Part shown: positions 1-6,642 of the stretch, piece by piece
Numbering within the stretch: the first letter of the stretch is position 1
Layout of the letters: every line of letters begins with the position of its first letter
Virus record (IMG/VR): IMGVR_UViG_3300045118_000261
Location: 1-40,454 of that record
From: a virus
Strand: one strand, 5' to 3'
Length of the DNA stretch: 40,454 nucleotides
The notes under the pieces: generated by a model
What the model was told of the DNA's origin: nothing
The model's input: only the letters and a program-made list of their open reading frames with translations
Databases searched by the model: none
Made by a program: the position numbers and the translations under genes

Positions 1-94
1 CTAGTGTGTCCTCATGTTTCCACTTACCAATTTCCCATTTAGAGAGATTGCCGTTGTCACTTTGCAGACTCGAACGTAAGAATTTGTATTTCAT
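1..94 (-). CDS. DUF7666-like protein, N-terminal fragment at window edge
   Basis: This is the first 31 codons of a leftward gene that runs off the left edge. The ATG at 94-92 overlaps the upstream stop as ATGA and follows a good ribosome-binding site (GGAGG). All 94 bases are identical to the start of the gene at 36736-37425, so this is a paralogue of that protein. Its C-terminus is probably the partial gene at the right edge (40167-40454), which would make the molecule circular with a gap at the window ends. The function of the family is unknown to me. Confidence 0.8.
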   Translation of the reverse strand, partial: MKYKFLRSSLQSDNGNLSKWEIGKWKHEDTL

Positions 95-429
95 AGTTCC
101 TCCGTTATTTTTATATATTGAATGATTTTACTTCCCTTGATCTTGATTCCCTTCTCTTGTAGTTTCCTCAACATCCCCATGTCTACTACTTCCTTCTGCG
201 TGGTTGCCCCAAGCTCTTTGGCGGTAGATAATTCTACGCCGGAAAAACTTGTAGCAATGACGCGCTTCACAAAATACCCGTTTTTTGTTTTTATCCCGTC
301 CATTTTCATTTTTTTGAGCCTATCAAATAATTCATCTCTTAGTACCTCAAGACTTGCCTGAGTCTCTTCTATTGCTCCTTTTGCTTTGTTATAACTTTCT
401 ACAAGTTCCTCAAGTGTTGGTTTTTCCAT
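91..429 (-). CDS. Hypothetical coiled-coil protein
   Basis: This 112-residue protein begins with a charged heptad-like helix (about residues 5-42) and ends in a mixed lysine/isoleucine-rich segment. It lies directly downstream of the likely annealing protein, overlaps its 3' end by 20 bases, and ends in an ATGA overlap with the next gene. The position suggests an accessory role in recombination or replication, but that rests on context only. I do not recognise the family. Confidence 0.75.
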   Translation of the reverse strand: MEKPTLEELVESYNKAKGAIEETQASLEVLRDELFDRLKKMKMDGIKTKNGYFVKRVIATSFSGVELSTAKELGATTQKEVVDMGMLRKLQEKGIKIKGSKIIQYIKITEEL

Positions 430-970
430 GATCCTCCTTTATTGCGTTTGCGATAAGTTCCTTCGCCTCCTTTTGCGTTTTCGGTACAGCGTCAATCTTC
501 ATGCCCCTCAAAACAGCCACCTGTTGCGCTGTGGGTTCTTTAGAATCGTTCTCCGATACCGGTAATGCTTTTTCTCCTCCCGTGTCCATTTCTTCTATGC
601 TTGCATAAGCGCAAGCGGTAGCCATGCGCAACACCCTACACTCTGCTCGTGTAACCGCAAGATGAAGCAGGTGCTTGAGCATCATGGGATTAGATACATT
701 TGCGGTGCTTGCTTCTCCATAATTTGAATATTCTATGCCGGACAGTGTTTTGAACATGGCTTTTGCTAGTACATAATCTTTTTGTCTATCTACGACCTCT
801 GTAGTGATCCCGAACGCCCCGCCACCGTATAGGTGCATTGCTTTCCATTCTAGCGCCGCTTTAGTTGCGTAGGGCTTCCCTTGATACGTTATGATGAGAT
901 CACGAGGTATTTTTTTGTCCATCTCGTGTGCGTCCTTAACTATCAATTTAGAAGTTGTACCTTGATCCAT
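410..970 (-). CDS. Possible single-strand annealing protein (Rad52/DdrA-like pattern)
   Basis: A 186-residue protein. Residues 50-130 carry a pattern I associate with phage annealing proteins: an enzyme-like strand-rich segment, then SNYGEAS, then a helix with TRAECRVLRMAT and an acidic turn (SIEEM). Such proteins coat single-stranded DNA and pair complementary strands for homologous recombination. The C-terminal 55 residues look flexible and low in conservation signals. A RecB/Cas4-type exonuclease lies in the same leftward operon across the probable circular junction, which would be the usual partner. The assignment is by pattern only and could be wrong; another ssDNA-binding or replication role is possible. 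Confidence 0.5.
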   Translation of the reverse strand: MDQGTTSKLIVKDAHEMDKKIPRDLIITYQGKPYATKAALEWKAMHLYGGGAFGITTEVVDRQKDYVLAKAMFKTLSGIEYSNYGEASTANVSNPMMLKHLLHLAVTRAECRVLRMATACAYASIEEMDTGGEKALPVSENDSKEPTAQQVAVLRGMKIDAVPKTQKEAKELIANAIKEDHGKTNT

Positions 971-1106
971 ATTTTTCCTTTCTGCTTTTCAGCAATGTTT
1001 TTATCGCTTTGTTTGCTTCTTTTTTGGTACACCATCCCCTAATTTTTGCATTAACAATAAAGTGAAGCTGAGAGTCAAAAGCTGTCAGTGGGATTAAATT
1101 TTTCAT
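948..1106 (-). CDS. Small basic hypothetical protein
   Basis: A 52-residue ORF reading MKNLIPLTAF at the start and ending KYGSRYNF. It overlaps the annealing-like gene by 23 bases in another frame, and a GGAT ribosome-binding site precedes its ATG. It fills the space between two genes of the same operon and contains a lysine-rich helix. No family is recognised. Confidence 0.5.
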   Translation of the reverse strand: MKNLIPLTAFDSQLHFIVNAKIRGWCTKKEANKAIKTLLKSRKEKYGSRYNF

Positions 1107-1107
1107 G

Positions 1108-1266
1108 TTATCCTATAATTCTATCTTTTATTGTTCTTATATATTCGTCTAGCTTATCTTCTAATAAATCCTCTATGTCTTGTGTTGTTTCGTCTAATTT
1201 TTTTTCTTCTACTATTAAAATAGATTCATCCTGAAAATCTTTTAATAAATCTCTTAGGTTTGTCAT
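1108..1266 (-). CDS. Small acidic hypothetical protein
   Basis: A 52-residue protein starting MTNLRDLL. I chose this start because a GAGG ribosome-binding site sits just upstream and the ATG overlaps the stop of the preceding small gene as ATGA. A longer reading frame exists upstream but would overlap that gene completely. The protein is rich in Asp/Glu (about 19 of 52) and probably helical. Together with its neighbour at 1263-1379 it is among the first products of the strong promoter at 1401-1434. Confidence 0.6.
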   Translation of the reverse strand: MTNLRDLLKDFQDESILIVEEKKLDETTQDIEDLLEDKLDEYIRTIKDRIIG

Positions 1267-1379
1267 ATTTCCTCGCTTTCTGCATACGTGTCGTATGCCA
1301 AATCCCAATAATAGCTATCATATTCTTCCTGATCCTGTATGCTCAGACTATCATATTCTTCTTTTGTATATTTATTCAT
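1263..1379 (-). CDS. Very acidic 38-residue early protein
   Basis: This short ORF is the first gene behind the strong promoter at 1401-1434. It has a ribosome-binding site (AAAGGA) about nine bases before the ATG and ends in an ATGA overlap with the next gene. The protein is dominated by Glu, Asp and Tyr, has EEYDS twice, and contains only one basic residue, a Lys. Such composition is seen in DNA-mimic or inhibitor proteins made early by phages, but here that is only a suggestion from composition and position. Confidence 0.6.
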   Translation of the reverse strand: MNKYTKEEYDSLSIQDQEEYDSYYWDLAYDTYAESEEI

Positions 1380-1400
1380 ATTTTTTATCCTTTCTTTATT

Positions 1401-1434
1401 ATTCTATCATATTGCACAATATGTGTCAAGAGGG
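1401..1434 (-). promoter_or_regulatory. Strong sigma70-type promoter with palindromic operator (copy 1)
   Basis: On the minus strand TTGACA (1429-1424), a 17-base spacer and TAGAAT (1406-1401) form a near-consensus promoter. The spacer contains the palindrome CATATTGTGCAATATG (1423-1408). All 34 bases are repeated exactly at 39246-39279. The palindrome is well placed for a repressor that blocks RNA polymerase. It drives the leftward early operon beginning at 1379. Confidence 0.85.
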
Positions 1435-1465
1435 AAAAACTCTTATCTATTATAGGCTTTTTTCC

Positions 1466-2950
1466 TCATAACTCGACCATCTCTGGTACTCCGTTTTCAT
1501 CCAGACGTGTCGCAAATTCCTCCTGATGTGTCGCAACGTGTAGCGTTTCTAAGGCTGGTGCGACACTTGCGACACTTGCGACACTTGCTACAGATACGGA
1601 ACTTATACCAAAATATGATACTAAATCTTCTAATCTTTCCGGTTTTTCGCTAACAAATACCGTACTTGTGTTCTCGTGACCATATCTTTTTATATCAAAA
1701 TGTAGTATCTGTCTTATAATATTTGCTACCCTCTTTTCTGTTATAGGCTTTCTTCCTCTGTCTGTGTTTATTTTTTCTGTTATTTGCTTGATTGTTGGAT
1801 CAGTTGGCAAAAAATCATATATGCACTGAAACACCTCTCCCTCAAGGCTATCAAGCCTTTCTCTTTTTGTTTCAGCTTCCTGTATTGTCGCAAACTCGAA
1901 TATCTTTGCCCTGGATGCGTCATCAGATAAATAATATATAGGTGTAAGTACCTGCTGCACTCGTCTATCGAATGCAGAAAGCTCTGGAAATCCAAACTCT
2001 ATCTCTCCTAGGTCTATTTTATGTAGGTTTCTTAATCTCCATAATAATAACTTGTTTCTGAGAGAGAGAGATTTGTCATAAAATGATTTTTGCTTAATTA
2101 AAGGTATTCTTCTTGTACTCTTTTCCATTTCTATTACGAACATACGAGATCGTAATCCCGCGTTGGTTATGGGGCGCTCTGAGGTAAATATCTTCATTGA
2201 CTTAATGAGATATGCCTGTACCTCTCTCTTTGTGTCGCCTTCTGTACGTAAAACAGCCCTATTCCCTACTCCACTTTTAAGGAAAGATATCATCTCCTTA
2301 TAGTTATCTCCTTCGGGCTCAAATTCATCTAAAAACAGCGTCCCTCGCCATGAGCTAGCCATTCTAAATATAGGCGACATGGTTATGGAACCTGCCGCAT
2401 CTATTGGCTTGTAACATATACTTGTTACAGCCTCAGCAGCAGTAGTTTTACCTGTGCCAGTAAGACCAACGAAATGTAGGTAGGGGACAAAAGGAAATGG
2501 CTCATACACCCATGAAAACAACACTATATATGGTAAAAATCTTTGATAAAATGACGGAACCTCAAAATTATCATATAAAAAGTCATATATCTCTTGTACT
2601 AATTGCTCTGTCGTCCCATATTCCTCGATACCCGAAGGCAAAACGATAACACCAGACCGGAGGAGATTATCTTTTATAGGTCTATACTCCTTATCTTGGT
2701 ATATAAATGAGTCTAAGTAGTCAATTGAGGCTGTTTGTTTATCGTATATAATATAATTGGTATCTGTAGCATCATTCGCATGTGTTGCACGTGTCGCAGA
2801 TTGATTTCCTATAGGACATATCTGCTCTAAGATAGACTTTTCTGTTTCTAGGTATGAAGTATATATCACATTTTTATCGTTTTCCTTCATTTCTTTGTTT
2901 ACCTTACGGAGTATAGATTTTTCTTCTCTGGTTAATTCTTTAGAAGCCAT
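1466..2950 (-). CDS. P-loop ATPase / putative replication helicase
   Basis: A 494-residue protein with a Walker A motif GLTGTGKTT (residues 162-170), a Walker B-like strand TLFLDEFE (204-211) and an arginine-finger-like LRSRMF (266-271). The spacing fits an AAA+ or superfamily 3-like phage replication ATPase. Residues about 385-450 look like a winged helix. Near the C-terminus a nine-base tandem repeat encodes SVASVASVASV. The start has a good ribosome-binding site (AAAGGA). It is preceded by a small gene at 2932-3111 that overlaps it, and lies next to the control region. Its exact role, helicase or primase-helicase, cannot be settled by eye. Confidence 0.75.
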   Translation of the reverse strand: MASKELTREEKSILRKVNKEMKENDKNVIYTSYLETEKSILEQICPIGNQSATRATHANDATDTNYIIYDKQTASIDYLDSFIYQDKEYRPIKDNLLRSGVIVLPSGIEEYGTTEQLVQEIYDFLYDNFEVPSFYQRFLPYIVLFSWVYEPFPFVPYLHFVGLTGTGKTTAAEAVTSICYKPIDAAGSITMSPIFRMASSWRGTLFLDEFEPEGDNYKEMISFLKSGVGNRAVLRTEGDTKREVQAYLIKSMKIFTSERPITNAGLRSRMFVIEMEKSTRRIPLIKQKSFYDKSLSLRNKLLLWRLRNLHKIDLGEIEFGFPELSAFDRRVQQVLTPIYYLSDDASRAKIFEFATIQEAETKRERLDSLEGEVFQCIYDFLPTDPTIKQITEKINTDRGRKPITEKRVANIIRQILHFDIKRYGHENTSTVFVSEKPERLEDLVSYFGISSVSVASVASVASVAPALETLHVATHQEEFATRLDENGVPEMVEL

Positions 2951-3111
2951 AAAATCCTTTCTGCTATACCAATAAATAGCCGGTTATATGTACTTGATTC
3001 ATTTTCATAATAAGTTTTCATGTTTTTTGAAAAAATAGACAAATATGCGTATTCATCTGCGGTTTCTCCATATCTATCTAAAAGATTTGACAATATAGTT
3101 ATTTCATTCAT
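2932..3111 (-). CDS. Small hypothetical protein upstream of the ATPase
   Basis: A 59-residue ORF beginning MNEITILSNLLDRYGE. It overlaps the ATPase gene start by 19 bases, and the ribosome-binding site of the ATPase lies inside it, so the two are probably co-translated. It is mostly helical and has mixed charge. Its own start lacks a clear ribosome-binding site and follows directly after a GC-rich hairpin with a short T-run, so it may be controlled by attenuation in that leader. Confidence 0.65.
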   Translation of the reverse strand: MNEITILSNLLDRYGETADEYAYLSIFSKNMKTYYENESSTYNRLFIGIAERILWLLKN

Positions 3112-3228
3112 ATATCAAAAGCCCCCCGCGCTCTCAGATGAGATTGACCGTCTGGTTAGGGATGGTGGCGCGGGGGACTACCGATGTGCACAAAAAATCT
3201 CGTCTTTTTTACCATTTCCCTAACCTAA
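3111..3228 (-). promoter_or_regulatory. Structured leader RNA / possible attenuator or pseudoknot
   Basis: Between the leftward promoter and the first leftward gene lies a leader of about 118 bases. In the RNA, region 1 (3225-3211, GGTTAGGGAAATGGT) pairs with region 3 (3166-3154, ACCATCCCTAACC). Region 2 (3178-3167, GTCCCCCGCGCC) pairs with region 4 (3131-3121, GCGCGGGGGGC). The two helices cross, so they can form a pseudoknot. The second helix is followed by TTTTG, like a terminator. This GC-rich block stands out in AT-rich surroundings. Confidence 0.55.
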
Positions 3229-3235
3229 TATCAAC

Positions 3236-3262
3236 ACTATACCCTATTTTTGAATCTGTCAA
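3236..3262 (-). promoter_or_regulatory. Leftward promoter for the leader and replication genes
   Basis: The minus strand has TTGACA (3262-3257) followed after 15 bases by TATAGT (3241-3236). Shifting the -10 by two bases to TAGTGT gives a 17-base spacer. Its -35 is only seven bases from the -35 of the rightward promoter, so the two are back to back and could compete or share a regulator. Confidence 0.55.
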
Positions 3263-3269
3263 TAGGCAG

Positions 3270-3298
3270 TTGTACAATATGAATAAATGGTATATAAT
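3270..3298 (+). promoter_or_regulatory. Rightward promoter with overlapping operator-like site
   Basis: TTGTAC (3270-3275), 17 bases, then TATAAT (3293-3298). The predicted start of transcription is at or within a base or two of the ATG at 3306, so the message is probably leaderless. The stretch TTGTACAATATG (3270-3281) matches 11 of 12 bases of the palindromic operator in the two strong leftward promoters, and it covers the -35. This would allow the HTH product to regulate itself. Confidence 0.65.
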
Positions 3299-3305
3299 GT
3301 ACACT

Positions 3306-3515
3306 ATGAAAGAAGAAACAATCAGAAAAATGACAGAAGCAGAAAATAGAAGAAAGTTAATAATTTCCCTTGCCAAGAGCATGAGCAATAATGCACTTGC
3401 GAAACACTTTGGAGTTTCGGTTCAGAGAATTCAACAGATTAAGCAACGCGAAAAACTTGGATATTATCTGCATAATAAAAAATATGTTAAAAAATCCAAA
3501 AAGCAAAGGAAATAG
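3306..3515 (+). CDS. Small helix-turn-helix regulator (possible repressor)
   Basis: A 69-residue basic protein with a helix-turn-helix around residues 27-47 (SNNALAKHFGVSVQRIQQIK) and a lysine-rich tail. I chose the ATG at 3306 because the promoter -10 ends only seven bases before it; a longer reading frame upstream would run through the promoter and the GC-rich leader. It is transcribed away from the replication genes, the usual place of a phage repressor or Cro-like protein. That it binds the CATATTGTGCAATATG palindromes is an inference. Confidence 0.7.
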   Translation: MKEETIRKMTEAENRRKLIISLAKSMSNNALAKHFGVSVQRIQQIKQREKLGYYLHNKKYVKKSKKQRK

Positions 3516-3912
3516 ACACGAAAGACACGTTGCAGAGCTTCTCAGAGGATATGGATTTGATGCCAAGAGAACTCCAATGAGCGGAGCAATTGATTGGATG
3601 AAGGGAGATATAACATCCCGTGACTTCCCTTTTTTTATTGAAGCAAAGAATACTGAAAAAACAAAGTTTTTAGAATGGTATAAAAAAGCAGAAGATCAAT
3701 CAGGAGCAATGCCACCGATTATAGTGTGGACATCAAACAATGAAAACATATACTGTTTTTTATTATTTACGGACATGTTGAGCCTTATGACTGGAGGAGC
3801 CATGATAAAAGAAAAAATAAAAAAGCCAGAAAAGCCAAAAAAATTATCTCTTGAGGAAACGACGAGATTGAAATTTAGTAAAATTAAACAAGTACGAAGA
3901 AAATTTAAGTAG
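3484..3912 (+). CDS. PD-(D/E)XK nuclease, Holliday-junction-resolvase-like
   Basis: A 142-residue protein. The likely active site is E13 (in RHERHVAELL), D42 (KGDIT) and E53-x-K55 (FIEAK), the order expected for archaeal-type resolvases and related phage nucleases that cut branched DNA. The C-terminus is basic. The start at 3484 overlaps the 3' end of the HTH gene by 32 bases, and there is no clear ribosome-binding site, so translation may depend on the upstream gene. A role in resolving recombination or packaging intermediates is inferred from the fold signature. Confidence 0.65.
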   Translation: MLKNPKSKGNRHERHVAELLRGYGFDAKRTPMSGAIDWMKGDITSRDFPFFIEAKNTEKTKFLEWYKKAEDQSGAMPPIIVWTSNNENIYCFLLFTDMLSLMTGGAMIKEKIKKPEKPKKLSLEETTRLKFSKIKQVRRKFK

Positions 3913-4192
3913 AGTTTATTGTTTCCTCTAGGTCCGCCGCATCTTCATCGGAAGAGACGAGTATAACAACATCGTTCCCATTTTGGACCTCAGCAAGCAC
4001 TACTCCTGCGGTTATAAAATCATCGGCAAGTGATCCGCAATTTTCGTAAATCGTATTCAGTCCCGTTACCAATTGTTCACCCGTTTTTATGTCCTCTGTA
4101 TTTCCTGTCATTACCGCAGATGCGCCGGACGGAATTTGATCGCTTACAGCTAAAATTATTTTACCCACTGGTTCTTCATGTTCTACTGACAT
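3905..4192 (-). CDS. Hypothetical protein
   Basis: A 95-residue acidic protein starting MSVEHEEPVG. It alternates short hydrophobic strands with polar segments (KIILAVSDQ, VVLAEVQNGNDVVILVSS) and ends in an acidic helix. Its 3' end overlaps the rightward nuclease gene tail to tail by eight bases. The first five residues are shared with the protein at 4771-5007, but the rest is not clearly related. It is the last gene of the leftward lysis-region run. The function is unknown. Confidence 0.65.
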   Translation of the reverse strand: MSVEHEEPVGKIILAVSDQIPSGASAVMTGNTEDIKTGEQLVTGLNTIYENCGSLADDFITAGVVLAEVQNGNDVVILVSSDEDAADLEETINST

Positions 4193-4204
4193 ATTCTCTC
4201 TATT

Positions 4205-4768
4205 TTACTCTTCTCCTATTATATTTCCATCTCCATCATACATAAAAAGTACCTTTTTTTGTGGCATTTTTCTTTTTGGTACAGGTTTTTTATCTTCAGG
4301 ATGTTCTTGTCTATATTTTGACTCTATTCTGCGTACTCTCTCGCGTTCATGTTCTGTCACTCCCCAGTCATCATTGGTTATTCTCTCTCCACGCAATACT
4401 GCCTCATGGTGTTTTTTCGCCGCGCTCTTAAATGCTCCTGTATCGCCGTTTCTGTAATCTTGTCGTGCCTGCCCCATATCTGGGTGTCTACTCCATCCGT
4501 CCTCTCCATAAGAAGCAAGCCGTAATTCCCCGCTATCATCATGGATAATACCGTCCCCTGTATGATGTTTTTGACATCTGACTATAGCATCAGTATTGTT
4601 TGGATCTAGCCCGTGTTCAATGAGTTCGCTCTCAGGTGTTAAATGATCTACCTCAAGTCTCTGTGTTGATCCACATGGCTTATATCCTTCTTCTTCGCCA
4701 TAGATAAGCGTCTGGCAAAACTGTTGTGCTCGTATATGCCAGTTGCGGAGGGATTCAGAAAACGGCAT
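4205..4768 (-). CDS. HNH-family endonuclease-like protein
   Basis: A 187-residue protein with a Cys/His pattern of the HNH fold: a Cys at residue 32, LEVDHLTPESELIEHG (about 38-53), an Asn-rich turn (DPNNTD) and RCQKHHTGDG (64-73). The second half is charged and ends in KKVLFMYDGDGN. HNH nucleases near phage structural genes often assist packaging or act as homing enzymes; here the gene lies in the small-gene lysis region. GGAG precedes the ATG and overlaps the stop of the upstream gene. The nuclease fold is fairly likely, the role is open. Confidence 0.6.
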   Translation of the reverse strand: MPFSESLRNWHIRAQQFCQTLIYGEEEGYKPCGSTQRLEVDHLTPESELIEHGLDPNNTDAIVRCQKHHTGDGIIHDDSGELRLASYGEDGWSRHPDMGQARQDYRNGDTGAFKSAAKKHHEAVLRGERITNDDWGVTEHERERVRRIESKYRQEHPEDKKPVPKRKMPQKKVLFMYDGDGNIIGEE

Positions 4769-4770
4769 TG

Positions 4771-5007
4771 CTACTCCAGGGGTTTAGGCGCTGTAGAATA
4801 TGTGTATACGATGATTGTGTGATCGGGATACAGCGCGTTATGCGCTTCTGCTTTTTCGAGAACCTCTTCTGCAATTGGATTAAATGGCGCGATGGTGTAA
4901 TGATCTACGTCCTTGTTCATATCTTCCACTTTTCCCGTTTCCATGGTACAGACTGCGGCAAATCCAGCTATAGATGATCCTTCTACCAGTCTATGTTCTA
5001 CGCTCAT
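4771..5007 (-). CDS. Hypothetical protein
   Basis: A 78-residue protein starting MSVEHRLVEG and containing a Cys in a hydrophobic stretch (GFAAVCTM) and an acidic helix. Its last residues overlap the ribosome-binding site of the next gene. The N-terminal MSVEH is shared with the protein at 3905-4192, and the TIIVYTYSTAPKPLE ending recalls the IVIYKYTGSPKAE ending of the protein at 5113-5340. These may be small related proteins, but the similarity is too short to be sure. Confidence 0.6.
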   Translation of the reverse strand: MSVEHRLVEGSSIAGFAAVCTMETGKVEDMNKDVDHYTIAPFNPIAEEVLEKAEAHNALYPDHTIIVYTYSTAPKPLE

Positions 5008-5116
5008 ATGCTTCTAAAAAATCATTATTCAAGAGTGTGTACCCGATAAGCGTACCGAGAATAAATCCTACAACAAAAGTAATAAAAGAAAATACAATAG
5101 TTATAATCATAATCAT
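4991..5116 (-). CDS. Small single-helix membrane protein
   Basis: A 41-residue ORF whose first 30 residues form one strong membrane helix (MIMIITIVFSFITFVVGFIL and onward), followed by a charged tail. Its ATG overlaps the upstream stop as ATGA, and its 3' end overlaps the next gene start. Position near the amidase and other membrane proteins suggests a holin or spanin-like role, but nothing specific identifies it. Confidence 0.55.
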   Translation of the reverse strand: MIMIITIVFSFITFVVGFILGTLIGYTLLNNDFLEAYERRT

Positions 5117-5340
5117 TCTGCTTTAGGCGATCCAGTATATTTATATATCACTATATCATGGTTTCCATGATATAAATCATCATGTCGAACAGCCAGATAT
5201 TCTGCATACCCGTTTTCCTCAACAATTCTCTGTGTATCTGCAAGATAATAAAGACTATCCCCAGGCTTTGTACACGTTCTGCACGCGACTGAAAATCCTG
5301 GTCTGTATCCTCCCTCTATAGATTCTCTCGATATTGTCAT
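5113..5340 (-). CDS. Hypothetical protein with CxxC
   Basis: A 75-residue protein starting MTISRESIEG. I chose this start because AGGAC precedes the ATG and the ATG overlaps the upstream stop as ATGA; a longer frame adds seven residues. It contains CRTC (about residues 20-23) but no second pair, and ends in a strand-rich segment (NHDIVIYKYTG). The C-terminal pattern resembles the protein at 4771-5007. The function is unknown. Confidence 0.6.
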   Translation of the reverse strand: MTISRESIEGGYRPGFSVACRTCTKPGDSLYYLADTQRIVEENGYAEYLAVRHDDLYHGNHDIVIYKYTGSPKAE

Positions 5341-5600
5341 TTTGGCTGTCCTGCGTACCATCGCCGCAAAAAGTCAGTAAAACGGTTTAAGATAAAAAGC
5401 GTTACTGTACCATACGCCCATTCTCTCGGCACTTTTTCGATTATCACCGGCATCAGAGCCAGAATAAACGGCGTAAGAAATATAATTGTCTGCATACACC
5501 AATTATATGTATCTGTATAATTCCAACTCCACCTCGGGGATTGATCCACCATTTGCCACGATATGTGCGGTATTTCTACTGATTTTCCTGATTTTCCCAT
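5337..5600 (-). CDS. Holin-like membrane protein
   Basis: A small protein of about 87 residues with two likely membrane helices, around residues 37-55 (TIIFLTPFILALMPVI) and 63-76 (WAYGTVTLFILNRF), separated by a short charged loop and followed by an Arg-rich tail. This is the build of many phage holins, which open the membrane for the endolysin. I prefer the ATG at 5600, about eight bases after GGTGGG; a GTG at 5609 would add three residues. The gene follows the amidase and a 32-residue basic peptide. Confidence 0.55.
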   Translation of the reverse strand: MGKSGKSVEIPHISWQMVDQSPRWSWNYTDTYNWCMQTIIFLTPFILALMPVIIEKVPREWAYGTVTLFILNRFTDFLRRWYAGQPK

Positions 5601-5618
5601 ATAATTCACCCACCTTTC

Positions 5619-5717
5619 TTATCTTCCTGTATTGCCTCTTTTTCTTCCACCCTTGCCACCGTAGAGCTTCCTTCTGCCCCACTTATTTTTGTTCATATCA
5701 GAACGCTTCGTACTCAT
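5619..5717 (-). CDS. Very basic 32-residue peptide
   Basis: A short ORF starting MSTKRSDMNK and rich in Lys, Arg and Gly. Its ATG overlaps the amidase stop as ATGA, and it fills the gap between amidase and holin-like genes. Its composition is that of a nucleic-acid-binding or membrane-active peptide. No family is recognised. Confidence 0.45.
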   Translation of the reverse strand: MSTKRSDMNKNKWGRRKLYGGKGGRKRGNTGR

Positions 5718-6634
5718 TTGTCCCCTCTCCAAAATTTTTTCCATCCGAGAACCATAAGCTCCCATCCTGTAATTTTTTCAATAGGATTGACTGTCTGTAT
5801 TTGTTTTATTCTCTCCTCAAGTGATTGTATGATCGTGTCTCGTTTGTCTAAATCCTTTTTTAAAGATATAAGGGCATTTTGAGCCACTGTATTAGCCCTA
5901 GAAAGCTCTGAAATCTGAACACCTAGGTCTACAGCCTCTTTTTTAGCATTTTCTATCTCCACAGCCTGAGATGATATAGATTTTTCTTTCTCTCTGAGAA
6001 TATCCTCAAGTTTTTTAAGTTTATCTATCTCGACAAGTGCAATATCCTGATTGTGTGAAACGCCTATTCGATCATAAATGGCAATAAGATCGTTCCAATG
6101 ATTATCTCGATCCCTCCTGCATGAGTCAAGATCAACCTGAAGTTTAGCTAGAGGATTTACCGCCCCGCTTGCCTCTCGAACAATCCGCTCTATATCCAGT
6201 GCATCGGGACACCCCGTAGCTATTATTTGCGAATGTTTTAATATGTGGTCACGGTCAATCGGAATTTTATAAAAATTACATATATCTTTTACCAATTTTG
6301 CTGATGTAGCATAAAGAGCATCAGTTCTCACTCCGTTATAATCACCGTTATCCTCATGTTCTATTCCTATACTCCTTTGGTTCATTACATAATTTCCTGA
6401 ATGATACGCCGTATTATCTTCATCTACCCAGTGCCATAGAGATCCATCAAGAAGTATGCCGTAATGAGCTGAAACTTTAGAAGCAGGATTGTAAAATCTT
6501 GAGGCGGCGGAAGCGGCTGTACCGACCATTGTGTGGATAATTATTCTATCTATTGTAGTTCTAGACTCATCCCAATTTCCCTGACCTACATTCTTTTCTG
6601 TTACAGGAAGTGAAGTTACCTGTCTTTGAGCCAT
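5714..6634 (-). CDS. N-acetylmuramoyl-L-alanine amidase (endolysin)
   Basis: A 306-residue protein. The first 155 residues are an Amidase_2 domain that cuts the bond between muramic acid and the peptide of the cell wall. Likely zinc ligands are H34 (IIIHT), H134 (LKHSQ) and C142 (GCPDA), with HYG, HSGNY and IGIEHE in the expected places. Residues about 190-285 are a long coiled coil, and the tail is Trp/Lys-rich (GWKKFWRG), possibly wall- or membrane-binding. It has no signal peptide. An extended -10 promoter (6643-6653) sits eight bases before the ATG, so the message may be almost leaderless. Confidence 0.9.
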   Translation of the reverse strand: MAQRQVTSLPVTEKNVGQGNWDESRTTIDRIIIHTMVGTAASAASRFYNPASKVSAHYGILLDGSLWHWVDEDNTAYHSGNYVMNQRSIGIEHEDNGDYNGVRTDALYATSAKLVKDICNFYKIPIDRDHILKHSQIIATGCPDALDIERIVREASGAVNPLAKLQVDLDSCRRDRDNHWNDLIAIYDRIGVSHNQDIALVEIDKLKKLEDILREKEKSISSQAVEIENAKKEAVDLGVQISELSRANTVAQNALISLKKDLDKRDTIIQSLEERIKQIQTVNPIEKITGWELMVLGWKKFWRGDK

Positions 6635-6642
6635 AGGGTTAT

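Noticed and set aside
1780-1995. Minus-strand ORF of 71 codons inside the ATPase gene
   Set aside because: No ribosome-binding site and no protein-like motif; it lies in a conserved part of the ATPase frame.
3138-3305. N-terminal extension of the HTH gene
   Set aside because: It would be read from inside the GC-rich leader and through both promoters; the promoter places transcription start at the ATG at 3306.
3391-3483. N-terminal extension of the PD-(D/E)XK nuclease
   Set aside because: It overlaps the HTH coding region fully and reads like a frame shadow; the ATG at 3484 gives the expected domain start.
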